The translations under genes were made by a program, and so were the position numbers. DNA of 64,000 nt from Puccinia triticina (lineage: Eukaryota; Basidiomycota; Pucciniomycetes; Pucciniales; Pucciniaceae), in contig NC_070563.1 of NCBI RefSeq assembly GCF_026914185.1, forward strand, positions 2,997,001-3,061,000, written 5' to 3'. The notes beneath the pieces were generated by a model. That model was not told the DNA's origin and made no database searches. It was given only the letters and a program-made list of their open reading frames with translations. Below, one piece after another: positions 54,101 to 64,000 of the stretch (within the stretch, counting starts at the first letter, position 1; each line of letters opens with the position of its first letter).

Positions 54101-55227
54101 ATATTGCGCAAAATGGTACAAGCTTAGTCAGCGCTCAAAGAAAAGTGTGGCGCGTGGCGGCTCTCAAGGCACGTGGAGGATCAACTCTCAGGAGCGCGGC
54201 GGCGCGCGGGATCTCCTTCTTCTTATGTAGTATTGTTCTTTTTCTCTTTGTTTCCTTCTTTCTGCTCTTTTATTTCTCCCTCATCCTTTGTTCTGTTTCT
54301 TATTTGCGCGTGTTGGATGGTTGGTCAGGTGATGGGTTGGTTTACTTCTTGTTGAGTTTTGTCTGGTGTTGTCTGTTTGTTTGGTTTTGTTTTCTTTCTT
54401 GTTCTCCTGTTGTTGTGCGCGCGGGGCATGGTGAGCTGTCCTGCAGCATGTCACAACCCTGGAGTCTGAGTTCAGTTTGAACTCAGATGATGGGGCGGCA
54501 TGGGATTACCTCTGAACTGTAATTTTCCATTTACCAATCATCACTTTCTGCGCCTTCCACATCCCCAATTCTGAGCATAATTGATCCTGTTATCACGCAC
54601 GTGGCGTACTCTTGATCTTTCTGATCCTTCTCTGATCCCGCCTTCCCGCGCAGTCCGATGATCCCCGCTTTCCCCAAACTCTCTCAAATCTCTTGAGCTT
54701 TTCTCCAGTTTGTCCTCATCTTCTTTAATCTCCCTTGCAGGCGCCTTGCACCTGCATTCTCTCTTGGTTTCTTCCTCCATCAACAACAACAACCCCGCCA
54801 AACGCGCGCTCAATGCTGTTGTAAATCAACCCCCCCCCCCCCCAAATACCTCATTGCTCTCAGATCCTCAACCTCTCTTCAACCAATCACCGGAGGGCAT
54901 GTTGATATAAACTGAGACAGCAGAAACAATATGTGAGGAGTGTTCTGAAAGGATGAAGAAAAGCCTTTCCGAGTGCTGCTGGCTCAGGTTATATAGAGTG
55001 AGGAATGATGAGCAAAAGATGTCACAACATGTGATATGTGAGAGAAATGAAGATTGAAGCGGGAAACAAAAGAGTGAACATGACTACGGTATAGTTAACT
55101 CAACAGGGCATTCTCCCAATTTTTCCCCTCCAACAACTGCCGCCGCCTGGCACGGACGGAGTTCCACACCGTTGAAGGGTACCCGGATGTGAAGTGCCAC
55201 CTTTATGTTTTACCAGAGCTGTATCTA
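54101..55227. other. Unresolved insertion next to the right end of hAT copy C
   Basis: About 1 kb separates the copy C subterminal array from GGTACCCGG...GTGCCACCTTTA near 55177-55193. It includes a pyrimidine-rich stretch and a C run at 54829. GGTAC occurs at both edges (near 54113 and 55179), and TGTGGCGCG (54145) and TTCCACA (about 55171) resemble LTR ends. I could not define the element. No gene is supported. Confidence 0.35.
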
Positions 55228-55340
55228 GCACTGTGAAAGAAACTCAAGAAACTGCTACCAGGTGACATGCAATATCACAAAGGCGCCTTTGTAATATTGC
55301 ATGTCAACTGGCAGCAGTTTTTTGACTTTTTTTCACAGTG
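55228..55340. mobile_element. Hairpin MITE with TA duplication
   Basis: The 113-bp near-perfect hairpin lies between TA at 55226-55227 and 55341-55342. The ends are CACTGTGAAA and TTTCACAGTG, with the centre at ACAAAGGCGCCTTTGT. Size, ends and TA duplication fit a mariner-type MITE. Confidence 0.8.
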
Positions 55341-55503
55341 TAGCACACTGCTAAAGTCAGTGGTGGTGATAACAAGACAACAGTCTTCTAGCTACACCAG
55401 CTGCAAAAATACAGAATGGTATTTGAGGATGAGAAATTAGCACAGATTCTAATATAGAATACCGGCAGAAAGAGGAAAATATGAAGATATATTTATATTT
55501 TTA

Positions 55504-56248
55504 CGGACTTACTTTGCGCACTGCAAAAAACACTTCGCGCACTGCACAGTGCGCGGATTCCCAAACACTTCGCGCACTGCGGGTAAACTACGCAACTTTT
55601 TAGAGGTTTTTCTTGACAAATCAATAGAAAGGCTTCTAATTGGCCTCTCTGAATTTTTTGGAAGTTTTTCAAAGCACTCTTCTATGTTTAAAAAAGTCAT
55701 TAAAAACCAGAAGAAATGTAGGATTTGGGCGCCTAAGAAACAAGGTTCCCATAGCCCAAAAAATTCAAATAATTTTTTGAGTAATGAAACATGTAAGAGC
55801 AGCTACTTCAAAGCTTTTCAGCCACTCCGTGCAAGCATACAGGTCTGAAAAATGAGGATAATTTGGATGCAATGTGCTAATATGTGGTCAAGTTTCTTAT
55901 TTTTCAGACCTGTATGCTTGCACACAGTGGCTGAAATTTTTTGAAGTAGCTGTTCTTACATGTTAAATTACTCAAAAAATGATTCAGAATTTTTGGTCTA
56001 TGGGAACCTAGTTTTTTAGGCGCCCAAATCCTACATTTCTTCTGGTTTTTAATGATTCTTTTAAACATAGAAGAATGCTTTGAAAAACTTCCAAAAAATT
56101 CAGAGAGTCCAATGAGAAGCCTGTCTATTGATTTGTCAAGAAAAATCTCCAAAAATTTGCGTAGTTTACCCTCAGTGCGCGAAGTGTTTGGGAATCCGCG
56201 CACTGTGCAGTGCGCGAAGTGTTTTTTGCAGTGCGCGAAGTAAGTCCG
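55504..56248. mobile_element. Foldback element with about 350-bp inverted arms
   Basis: The 745-bp element has an 8-bp duplication tattttta at 55496-55503 and 56249-56256. Arms (about 55504-55856 and 55896-56248) start CGGACTTACTTTGCGCACTG. They contain CACTTCGCGCACTGC repeats and a shared non-repetitive core. Each arm holds the same 99-codon open frame in mirror orientation (55549-55848 plus, 55904-56203 minus). The two differ at several residues. No known domain. Probably non-coding. Confidence 0.9.
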
Positions 56249-56256
56249 TATTTTTA

Positions 56257-57007
56257 AGCGGAGGGGCTTAACTCTGAGAGCTAAGGGTATTTAAGTGCCC
56301 TCCGTAGATATTCAGGGCCTGTAAAACAGGGGTAGTAGAGTGCCTGATGCAGCGGGGGCCTGTTATTCAGGTTTGGTTTGCTGGAATTACGCCAAGACAG
56401 ATCTTTAAGAGAAGATCTAAGAAAAGAATAAGAGAAACTTTGAGAACTCACTAAGGAACTTTCAATTCCTTGGTAACTCTCAGGGAGGTCAAAGAAGCTG
56501 TTCTCTTGCGCAGGATAGCGGAAGAAGGAGATGGCGCGTTGAAAAGCGCACAAGGAGGAAGATTGGAACTTCAGGTAAATCGGACAAGACAGGGGTGTAG
56601 GCTGAACGAGTTTTTTTGAGTCAAATAGGTACAGGGGTTGTGTTTGTTGGGTTGGGTGAAGATGCTGGCCTCTTTCTTAGCGGAAAGAGTTTGTGCTTTT
56701 TATATTCTACGGTCTGGGTCTTTTTTACCGTAGAGGTCTAAGTCTCTAGGGCTAGTCCGTGACTTTTACGGGAGCTCATCTTCCTGTCATACCTTCAGTT
56801 ACAAAGATGAGCTCTTCTCTGATGGGGGCTCATTGTCTTGGCATAAATTACTAAGATGAGCGCTTGCTACTAGGATAAGCACTCGTGATTCAGCGATTCT
56901 AGTCGCAATATCTCAAAAGTTTGCTAACATAATTACACATGTACAAGTGGTTGGAGCGCCTGCTAGCAATTCCACGTCACAACTGCGTATGCGCGCCATA
57001 ACTCTCA
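56257..57007. other. No gene recognised
   Basis: Mixed composition with short inverted pairs such as GAGCTCATCTT and AAGATGAGCTC near 56770-56815. No coding frame or terminus could be supported. Confidence 0.35.
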
Positions 57008-57170
57008 TTAAGTCGCGGGACCCAATTGTAATTCATTGAGTCGCGGGACCCAATCGTAATTCATTGATTCGCAGGACCCAATTGTAATTCATTGAGTCGC
57101 GGGACCCAATAGTTTACACACTTGGCAGATTAAATCTAATTCATTGAGTCGCGGGACTCAATTGGAGGAA
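57008..57170. repeat. Tandem GAGTCGCGGGACCCAATTG repeat
   Basis: Four to five units of about 32 bp, each containing GTCGCGGGACCCAAT and AATTCATT. The third unit carries a TCGCAGG variant. Confidence 0.85.
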
Positions 57171-57458
57171 CTCAGAGCTTGCAGATCAACATTTTGTTTA
57201 TTGTGCTCAAATAATTTGAGATTTAGAAAAGGTAGACTTTTTAGGTCAACTGTGTTGACTCTAAGGCTGACAGGTTGTAACTTGCAATCATAGTCACAGA
57301 CCTTTAACTTTTTGGCTTATGTACTCTTTCAATTTGTAGTTGCGTCTCCTTATAACTTTTGTTCAAGGAGGCGCGTCCTTTCTTCTTAAGTAGTTTTCTT
57401 ATTTTATTCTTAGATTTTTTATACGCGTAAATGAAACTCTTTTATGTGTTTTTTTATT

Positions 57459-58173
57459 GTTCAGCTAGCTCTGATACAGTAGCTAGTTGACAGCTAACAC
57501 CACATAAACCATAGCCACAGTTCCCCAAAGCATCCCAAAATTTTACAGTGCCCAGATTAAGCTCTGAAAGCAACATGATGATCTGCATGGCATTAGTGCA
57601 TCTCAGCAATGAGGTGTGCTTTGGTGTGCTACTGTGCGCCCATTTTGGCTGGTGTCCTACTAAGGAACACCACCAAAACCATAGCCAAGGTGCCCCAAAG
57701 GGTCCCAAATTTTACAGGGCACAGATTAAGCTCTGAAAGCAATATGATGAGCTGCATGCCATTAGAACACCCCATGAATGGGTTTGGCTAAGGTTTTGGT
57801 GGTGTTCCTTAGTAGGACACCTGCCAAAATGGGTGCACAGTATCCATTCCTGAGGTGTACTAATGCCATGCAACTCATCATATTGCTTTCAGAGCTGAAT
57901 CTGGACACTGTAAAGTTTTGGGATGCTTTGGGGCACCGTGACTATGGTTTTAGTGGTGTTCCGTAACAGGACGCCTGCCAAAATGCGCGCACAGGAGCAC
58001 ACCCCATTCCTGAGGTGTAATAATGCCATGCAGCTCATCATATCTCTTTCAGAGCTTCATCTGGGCACTGTAGAGTTTTAGGACCCTTTGGGGCGCCGTG
58101 GCTATGGTTTTGGTGGTGTTACTTAGTAGGACACCAGCTGTCAGCTGGCTACTATGGCAGAGCCACCGTGACA
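57459..58173. repeat. Inverted array of four related units
   Basis: Two units in one direction (57480-57780) and two in the other (57790-58160) share CAAAATTTTACAGTGCCCAG, AGCTCTGAAAGCAA, ATGATGAGCTGCATGCCATTA and a CTACTAAGGAACACCACC motif. The outer ends are inverted (CAGTAGCTAGTTGACAGC and GCTGTCAGCTGGCTACT). No target duplication was found. Confidence 0.8.
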
Positions 58174-59780
58174 AGATACAAATGAAAACATAAAAAGTAG
58201 TTTTACATATGAAAGAGACATTATTACTCTTACATATGTAAAACTACGCAAAAACATTAAATACATATGTAAATAATTGATTACTTAGCTTTGTGTAATC
58301 AATAAGTAAAATATTATAGAAGATTCTGATTCTACGGGTAAAATAACCTAGGGTACCTCACTTACTTGTACCCTTAATTATTATCCCTTCCTTGTGTTAA
58401 CTAACTTCAAAGTTTAAGCAAGTGCATCATGCCCCGCGTGAATGCACTTGTATGCATATGTATATATAAGTACATATGTTTACACCCAGTTTTAGTGACG
58501 TAACTGAGGTGTTGTGTATAGTTTAAAAGATGGCTTTATTTGTTGCGTGGCGCACCCAAGCCCGCGTGCTCTGTTGCCTAGAGCTCAAGCCCGCGCGCAA
58601 GGTGTACATATATGCATATTGCATAAACTGGCCCGTAACCAATGCGCCTAGGCTACTAGTAAGTGAGAATGGGCCAGAATACGCCCCAATAGCAATATGA
58701 CATGTGTTATATGTCTTGTGCACATGTAATTAAACACCAAACAAGATGTAATTACCACGTCATTCAATATAAAAACATTATAGACTGAAAAGAACTCTTG
58801 TAGCGTGCTCAGGAGAGACTAGAAAGCGCCCCAGCTTCTCCCAAGCCTCACTACATGTAAATTACAACTGTAGTAAATATGTAGAAGGGGTCAAATGAAC
58901 TGGAGCACTTAATAAGCGCCTCCAGAACATGTATGAAGCACTGCTTGCACGTGTACAAGTGCACAGAAGCCAGTTCTAGTACCTTCTGTGGCACATTTCC
59001 ACGGAAATGAGCGTCACAGAACCCCCAAACCAGCCCCCATGACGTGTAAGGCATGTGTAAAATCACTCAGAACCTCTGTAAATGGTCCTTGGCAACCCTT
59101 GTATCCAAGCCCCAAGGTTCCACGACCCACAGCGCCTTCTAGCGCAACCAAATTGCCTCAGAATGCGCCCACAAGTGTCCCCATGTCCCCTGGGCGCCCC
59201 TGGAGGCCTGCCTAGGCTATAAAAAGGGCCCTTTCTACGCCCAAAAGGAGATTCCCCAGCTTTAAATTACCTATTAGAATTTTACCCGCCTTCAACAGCC
59301 TTATTAGCCTGTGATTTGCCAGGTAAAACACCTACTTTCGTGATTTTTAGCCCCAATTTCCGCCTTGAAGCTGTCCAGTAACCACTCTGCCCTCAAGATT
59401 ACCTCCTCTGAGCGCCTCCAACTGCCCAACTTCACGCCTGAAGAACCTCAAGTGACTCTAGGGTCTTATACTATTAAGTTTAAGCCCCTTCTCTTGAGTT
59501 CCTCCGCCATTTCTTTCTGGGATTTGAAACACACCTGTTTACAGGCCCCAGTTCTTCATTCTAGAGGGATTAAACACCCCTGATTTATCAGGCCCCTCTT
59601 AAAATTAATCATATCAATTTTATTACGTCAAATTGGCCCTAATTGCCCTAATTTTTACGCTATAATTCCCAACATTTACGTTGGAATTATCCCTCATACC
59701 TTTTTCTCAGAGTTTTACAACTCTAATCTTTTGCTTTGCACCACGTGTAGCTAGAAGGATAATATCCTTGGCATCACATA
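58174..59780. other. No gene recognised; possible LTR-like promoter
   Basis: A TATAAAAAG box at 59219 is followed by a pyrimidine-rich leader, and an imperfect hairpin TAGTTTTACATATG...CATATGTAAAACTA spans 58199-58247. I found no paired ends. Confidence 0.35.
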
Positions 59781-59784
59781 GGCT

Positions 59785-59870
59785 GACACCAGCCAAAATG
59801 AGCGCACAGTAGCACACCTCAGTAATGAGGTGTGCTAATACCGTGCAGCTCATCATGTGCTCTTTAGAGG
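59785..59870. repeat. Fifth copy of the 57459 array unit
   Basis: GACACCAGCCAAAATGAGCG, GAGGTGTGCTAATACCGTGC and CAGCTCATCATG match the units of the inverted array 1.6-2.3 kb upstream. This isolated partial copy lies in a different context. Confidence 0.7.
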
Positions 59871-60597
59871 GCTTTCTGCCCTCTGGAAAATTTTGGCGGG
59901 GCTTGGGCGCCGCAGGGAGTAGTTATGATTTTGTTTTGCCATTTTTGCAAAAATTAGAAATCCAACTACTGTTTGGTATTTCCATTTTCAACTTCTGACT
60001 ACCAAATTGCGCCTGGGTCATTTTTTTTTTCCTTACGACCTGGCGCAAAGTTGGGTAGCGGTCCCCCCAACGTAAACTGCGTTTTGTAGTTGGAAGTCAA
60101 ATTTAGGCTAGTCGATGAATCAAGACCCTATTCATAAGGACTAGGTTTTGTACATATTAAATTACCAATCCATCTAGAATTCAAAGCTTAAATCTAGTAT
60201 AAGTAATTAGGTCAAAAGCCAGGATTATTTCATTTCACAACATCTTCCCAATCTGCTATATTTTTCATTACACACTGTACTTCCCAAAGCAGCCATTTCC
60301 TTCACACTCTATTAAATTTTGTTAAGATTTCAGCTCAACAACAAGAGGTAAAGAAGGGGGAGGGACTATCTGGGGTAACTGATAAGACCAAGGAGAAGGA
60401 AAGGAGGATGATTGGGGATCAGACTCCATGATTTTTATTTAATGTCCAAGGAGCGGAATTTAACCAAACAACTAGAGAGCCCCCCAGCAAGATCCAAGGG
60501 GGGGGGGGGGCTAACAACAATAACAGGGGACAGGAAAGGTGACAGGAACTGGTGACAGGGAATAGGAGACAATTCATGGTCACTTGGCCATACAAAT
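59871..60597. other. No gene recognised
   Basis: AT-rich, with a G run at about 60499 and the AACTAGAGAGCCCCC motif that also occurs at 38596. Nothing else is supported. Confidence 0.35.
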
Positions 60598-60712
60598 CAG
60601 GACAGGTGACAGGAACAGGGGACAGGTGACAGGAACAGGGACAGGGGACAGGAACAGGGGACAGAAACAGGGGACAGTAACAGGGGACAGGAGCAGGAAC
60701 AGAAACAGGAAC
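60598..60712. repeat. GACAGGTGACAGGAACAGGG minisatellite
   Basis: Variable units of ACAGGGGACAGGAACAGG and ACAGGTGACAGGAACAGG. The open frames across it are repeat artefacts. Confidence 0.9.
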
Positions 60713-60736
60713 AGGATATTGACCACTTGGTCAGAC

Positions 60737-60938
60737 CAATGGTGTAACCATTACAATACATTGAGCGTATTGGGTAAACGTTTTTCATTGAAGATGCATA
60801 CCTACATGTCCAATTTTTTGTTTTTAGCCATTATCCATACAATAACAGCCAAAAACAAAAAATTGGACATGTAGGTATGCATCTTCAATGAAAAACGTTT
60901 ACCCAATACGCTCAATGTATTGTAATGGTTACACCGTT
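60737..60938. mobile_element. Hairpin MITE with 8-bp duplication
   Basis: The 202-bp element has arms of about 90 bp around a short spacer and ends CAATGGTGTAACC and GGTTACACCGTT. The duplication ggtcagac lies at 60729-60736 and 60939-60946. The arms are almost identical, which suggests recent activity. Confidence 0.85.
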
Positions 60939-60946
60939 GGTCAGAC

Positions 60947-61873
60947 AGGAGGGATGTGAGCAGACAAGGTGGCCAGAATTCTGAAAAAATTTCTTTTCAC
61001 ACCTTCTTATTATTATTTCACTTTACATACATTACTGCTCATCTCAAAACCACTCTCAGAAAAGTTTTTCTCTATAAAAGGAGGCCTTCCTTGCCCCTTC
61101 TTGCTTCCTTTTTCCCCATATCTGCACTAGTTTATATTTTATAGCATATATAAAGCATTCATGACTTCAAAATATTAGCTTCAAAATTTGCCCACTGCAA
61201 AATTAGCTCTCTTCTAAAATTGCCCTTTCATAAATCGCTTCATTTCTAAAAATCCCTAGAAGGTTTATTAGTATTAAAGACTTAGACTAAAAATCATGAG
61301 AAGATTGTGCCACAATTTAATTCTAGTGTACTCCCAGAGTTTATTACAGGAAGGCAGCCTTTCAATCACTCTGGTAGTGTGTCAATATCTGTGACATCTA
61401 CATATTTCCCTCCAAGCTCTACTTACCCATTGTGTGAGAGTTCCACACTGGTACCCGGAAAGAATATTGCTAAAATCAGACACCCGCACCCCTGTCAAGC
61501 GGGTACCTGGGTGCAAGAGGCAAGCACCCGCGGCCTGCGGGTACAATTGGTTCCCAAGACCCAATGCATACAGGGTCCCAATGGATGGGTCCTGAGTATT
61601 GAACAGTTTCCTTATTTTGTCCTTTATTAGTGATAGTCCCAATTTTAGTCCGCAGTCCACATTCCAAAACCTAAGTAGTGTTGTTATTTAAGTTGTACCT
61701 ACCGCTCTAAGTCAACCTTTTCTCAACACTCATATGGTTCATCAACTCACCATCTGTTTAGGTCCGTTTACTTTCTTCTCTCTTTTGTTATTGCTGTGTC
61801 CTCATGTATTGTCTTCTCTTAGGTTTGCCTCCCCACTTTCCGTTGTCACTGCTGCTTAGCTTGTGCCTAACGT
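60947..61873. other. No gene; orphan hAT-type GGTACC cluster
   Basis: A cluster of GGTACC/CGGGTACC units at 61450-61545 resembles the subterminal arrays of the hAT copies, but no transposase remains. The rest is AT-rich. Confidence 0.4.
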
Positions 61874-62637
61874 TGTGGTATGCAAAAATGTGAAAAATCA
61901 AAAGTTTTTCTCATGTACATACAGAAGGCCTCAAGATACCATCCATTGTACACCATAAATGTACTCCTTGGCTAAAGTAACCCCTAGTACTCACTGGAAG
62001 CATCACTGGAGCCCTGCTACACTGGAAGTTAGACCCTTTGGACAACCTGTAGCAATCAAACACCTTTCAGGCGCCTCAATTCACCTTTCCCTGCACCATT
62101 CTATCCCCACTACGTATATTGGTTTGTATGTGTTTGTTACTTACATGCCATCATGCAGCACTGCCTCTGCAGGCTGTGCCCCTTCAACTGAATGGTTCCC
62201 CGCATTCTAGTTCCTTCTAACTCCACTTTGTTTGGTCTGATTACATCACCTGATCATTCCCTGCACAGCTTAGGCACCCCTTGCACATCATCTGGCACAG
62301 CCCCTCCTCATGTATGCACCCCTTGCATAAATTGTACACAGCCACTCCCTCTTGACTCCCTCATGTTGTACAGCCCAGGCCAGCTAAAATACCTCACTCA
62401 GGGGCTGCCCTGGAGCCAAAATCCCTCATATTTGTCTATATAAGGAGCTCTCCTCCCCATTTGTAGTTCCTCAGTTTATTACTCATCAAGTTTTATACTC
62501 ACCCATCACCCAAAACACTAACATACCCACTCAACCCTCTTACTTACATATAACCACCCTTACATACTGAATAGCAACCTTGTTATGCTGTGGCACACAA
62601 AACCTATATTGAGCTAACCACTCCTATCCCTTATTAA

Positions 62638-62668
<31 letters not shown>

Positions 62669-62758
62669 AGCTGGTAGTATAGAAGGGCAGAGCTTGCACC
62701 TCCTTCATCCCCTTCTCCATTCAGCAAAAGGGATTCACAACCAATTTTGAGTCTTACA
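61874..62758 (+). mobile_element. Solo LTR, second family
   Basis: The 885-bp segment starts TGTGGTATGC and ends GAGTCTTACA. Flanks are acgt (left) and acat (right), a 4-bp duplication with one CpG transition. The TATA box TATATAAG is at 62437-62444. It is homologous to the LTRs at 30401 and 52021. Confidence 0.85.
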
Positions 62759-62843
62759 ACATACACCTCAACATCAAAAGGTGTGCCTAAGAAATCCAAC
62801 ACTCATATGGTTCATCAACTCACAAATCTACTTGACTCACCAT

Positions 62844-64000
62844 TGTGGTGAGCCTAATCAAAACCTCATCAAGTACGCAGACAGCTATCATGGAGAAACC
62901 TGCACCAGCCAAGTAAATATCAGCTTCCAGTCTACCAATTATACCTCCAACCACCCACAGACATTGGATCAGACTCAATAATCATATCTACAAGGCGCTT
63001 AAAACCCTTCAGTATTTGCTTTCATGGATGGCCCTCCACAATGGGTAATAAAATATGTACAAATTCAGGTTCAAAGTGGGAGAAAGTCCACCATCAAACA
63101 GAGCCAGACTATAAGGAAAGACCCTGAGTTTTTACTACATCTTACCTTTCTATATTCCATCAAGGCGTAACTCTTTCTCAGATGCATGGCGGCTGATGAG
63201 CCATGGTTATTTTTTCCTCTTATGTCATCCCAAGCCATGTAGTAGATGCCTTTTTGGCTTGTTGCCTTGTCCCCTTGTTGGAGGCTTTTTTTACCCTGTT
63301 TTCCATCTTTCTCTTTGTCTCAGAACCACCTGTTGTCCCCTCACTATAAATTTAGAGCCTTTTGACCCATTCTGTTTGTCCCCCATCAGATCTTCATTGT
63401 CTCTGGTCAAAGTTTAATGTTAGATATCATTAGAAATATACTTACCTTGAAAGAATTACCCTTATAGTGGAATACCAGTAACCTGTCTGACTCTACTCCT
63501 TTTCCCATCATTTTGTCTAGAAAGCACGATTTTCAATACTTCATCAGCCACACTTTTCTTTAAGAGTCCATACTCTTATTCTTGTTCCATATTACTCTCC
63601 CAACCTGAGAGGCAGCTTTTCACGCACTCATCCCTCTCTAAGCTCTATTCCTCCAAGAGTAGTTCCGCACTGTTGTGGTGGCCCCTCTCGTGGTCAACTA
63701 TTCAGGAACACAACCACCACCAGCAAGATCATCAAGACTTAAGCTTCCCTCTCACTCTTCAAGACTCAAGAATTCACCTTTAAGGCATCAAGATCCTCAA
63801 AATTCATAGTTCACAGTTCCTTCTCCATCCCCGCTGTGGTGAGCCTAATCAAAACTTTATTACATCACTCAGACACTCACCAGGAAGGAATCACCGCCCA
63901 ATGCCCTCTAGAAATCACACTGGTACATGTAATCCACGCCCACAGACACTTCATAATAGCCTAGAATCATCTCTACAAGGCGCCTAAACTTCTCAGTATT
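62844..64000 (+). mobile_element. LTR-like sequence related to the first Ty3 family, running off the edge
   Basis: A segment starting TGTGGTGAGCCTAATCAAAA at 62844 ends near 63669 with CTCCAAGAGTAGTTCCGCA. That end resembles the end of the 962-bp LTR (GAGTAGTTCCACA). A second copy of the start, TGTGGTGAGCCTAATCAAAA, begins at 63835 and continues to the window end. The structure could be a short LTR element or two LTR remnants. No gene is supported. Confidence 0.5.

Noticed and set aside
53944..54480. Hydrophobic Phe/Leu/Ser-rich open frame of 178 codons
   Set aside because: It crosses the hAT subterminal array and a T/C-rich tract. The apparent membrane segments come from base composition.
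57008..57170. CRISPR-like array
   Set aside because: Repeats are degenerate and directly adjacent, with no unique spacers of constant length, and the genome is eukaryotic.
60584..60874. Open frame across the GACAGG minisatellite
   Set aside because: Low-complexity translation (Gly/Asp/Arg/Thr repeats) with no independent support.

Overview
The window is eukaryotic and very rich in transposable elements. Short introns with GTAAGT-type donors, a Tnp2-type transposase, hAT transposases with BED-like and dimerisation regions, and two Ty3 lineages fit a repeat-rich basidiomycete. The two copies of a 'LPxxCY' protein family recall rust fungi (Pucciniales), but that is inference from memory, not a database result.

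Left part (1-29.4 kb). Apart from later insertions, this reads as the inside of one large CACTA-like element. A minus-strand gene runs off the left edge (1-1787). It is followed by an LPxxCY-family gene (3181-4825), a broken Tnp2 transposase (5234-8258), a second LPxxCY gene (24632-25737) and a broken SNF2 helicase (26123-28358). A CACTA-type right terminus lies at 29376-29411. A complete Ty3 retrotransposon (10233-24251, minus strand, two 962-bp LTRs, 4-bp target duplication gcgc) is inserted in it. A complete hAT element (10406-14202, 16-bp terminal repeats, 8-bp duplication) sits inside its 3' LTR. Between pol and the 3' LTR this Ty3 element carries a three-exon gene on the opposite strand with its own TATA and CRE-like sites (17129-18010).

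Middle (29.4-40.9 kb). A nested stack: decayed hAT copies (called B and D here), CACTA termini, a 2.15-kb non-autonomous CACTA element (33762-35914) holding a Harbinger-type MITE, a 1.6-kb hAT-like element (36036-37655) inside a hAT exon, and a solo LTR (30401-31315). A minus-strand gene for a probable secreted protein lies at 39324-40632.

Right part (40.9-64 kb). A complete Ty3 chromovirus (40874-49127, 455-bp LTRs, duplication attcg) has an open pol with chromodomain and a decayed gag split by a 1.9-kb insertion. A full-length but decayed hAT gene (copy C, 49789-53939) is split by a solo LTR. The remainder holds palindromic MITEs, inverted arrays, minisatellites and LTR fragments.

Few genes here look intact: the chromovirus pol, the 347-residue LPxxCY gene, the antisense gene in the Ty3 element, and possibly the secreted-protein gene. 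Many premature stops are TGA in places that suit a former CGA, consistent with C-to-T decay at CpG.
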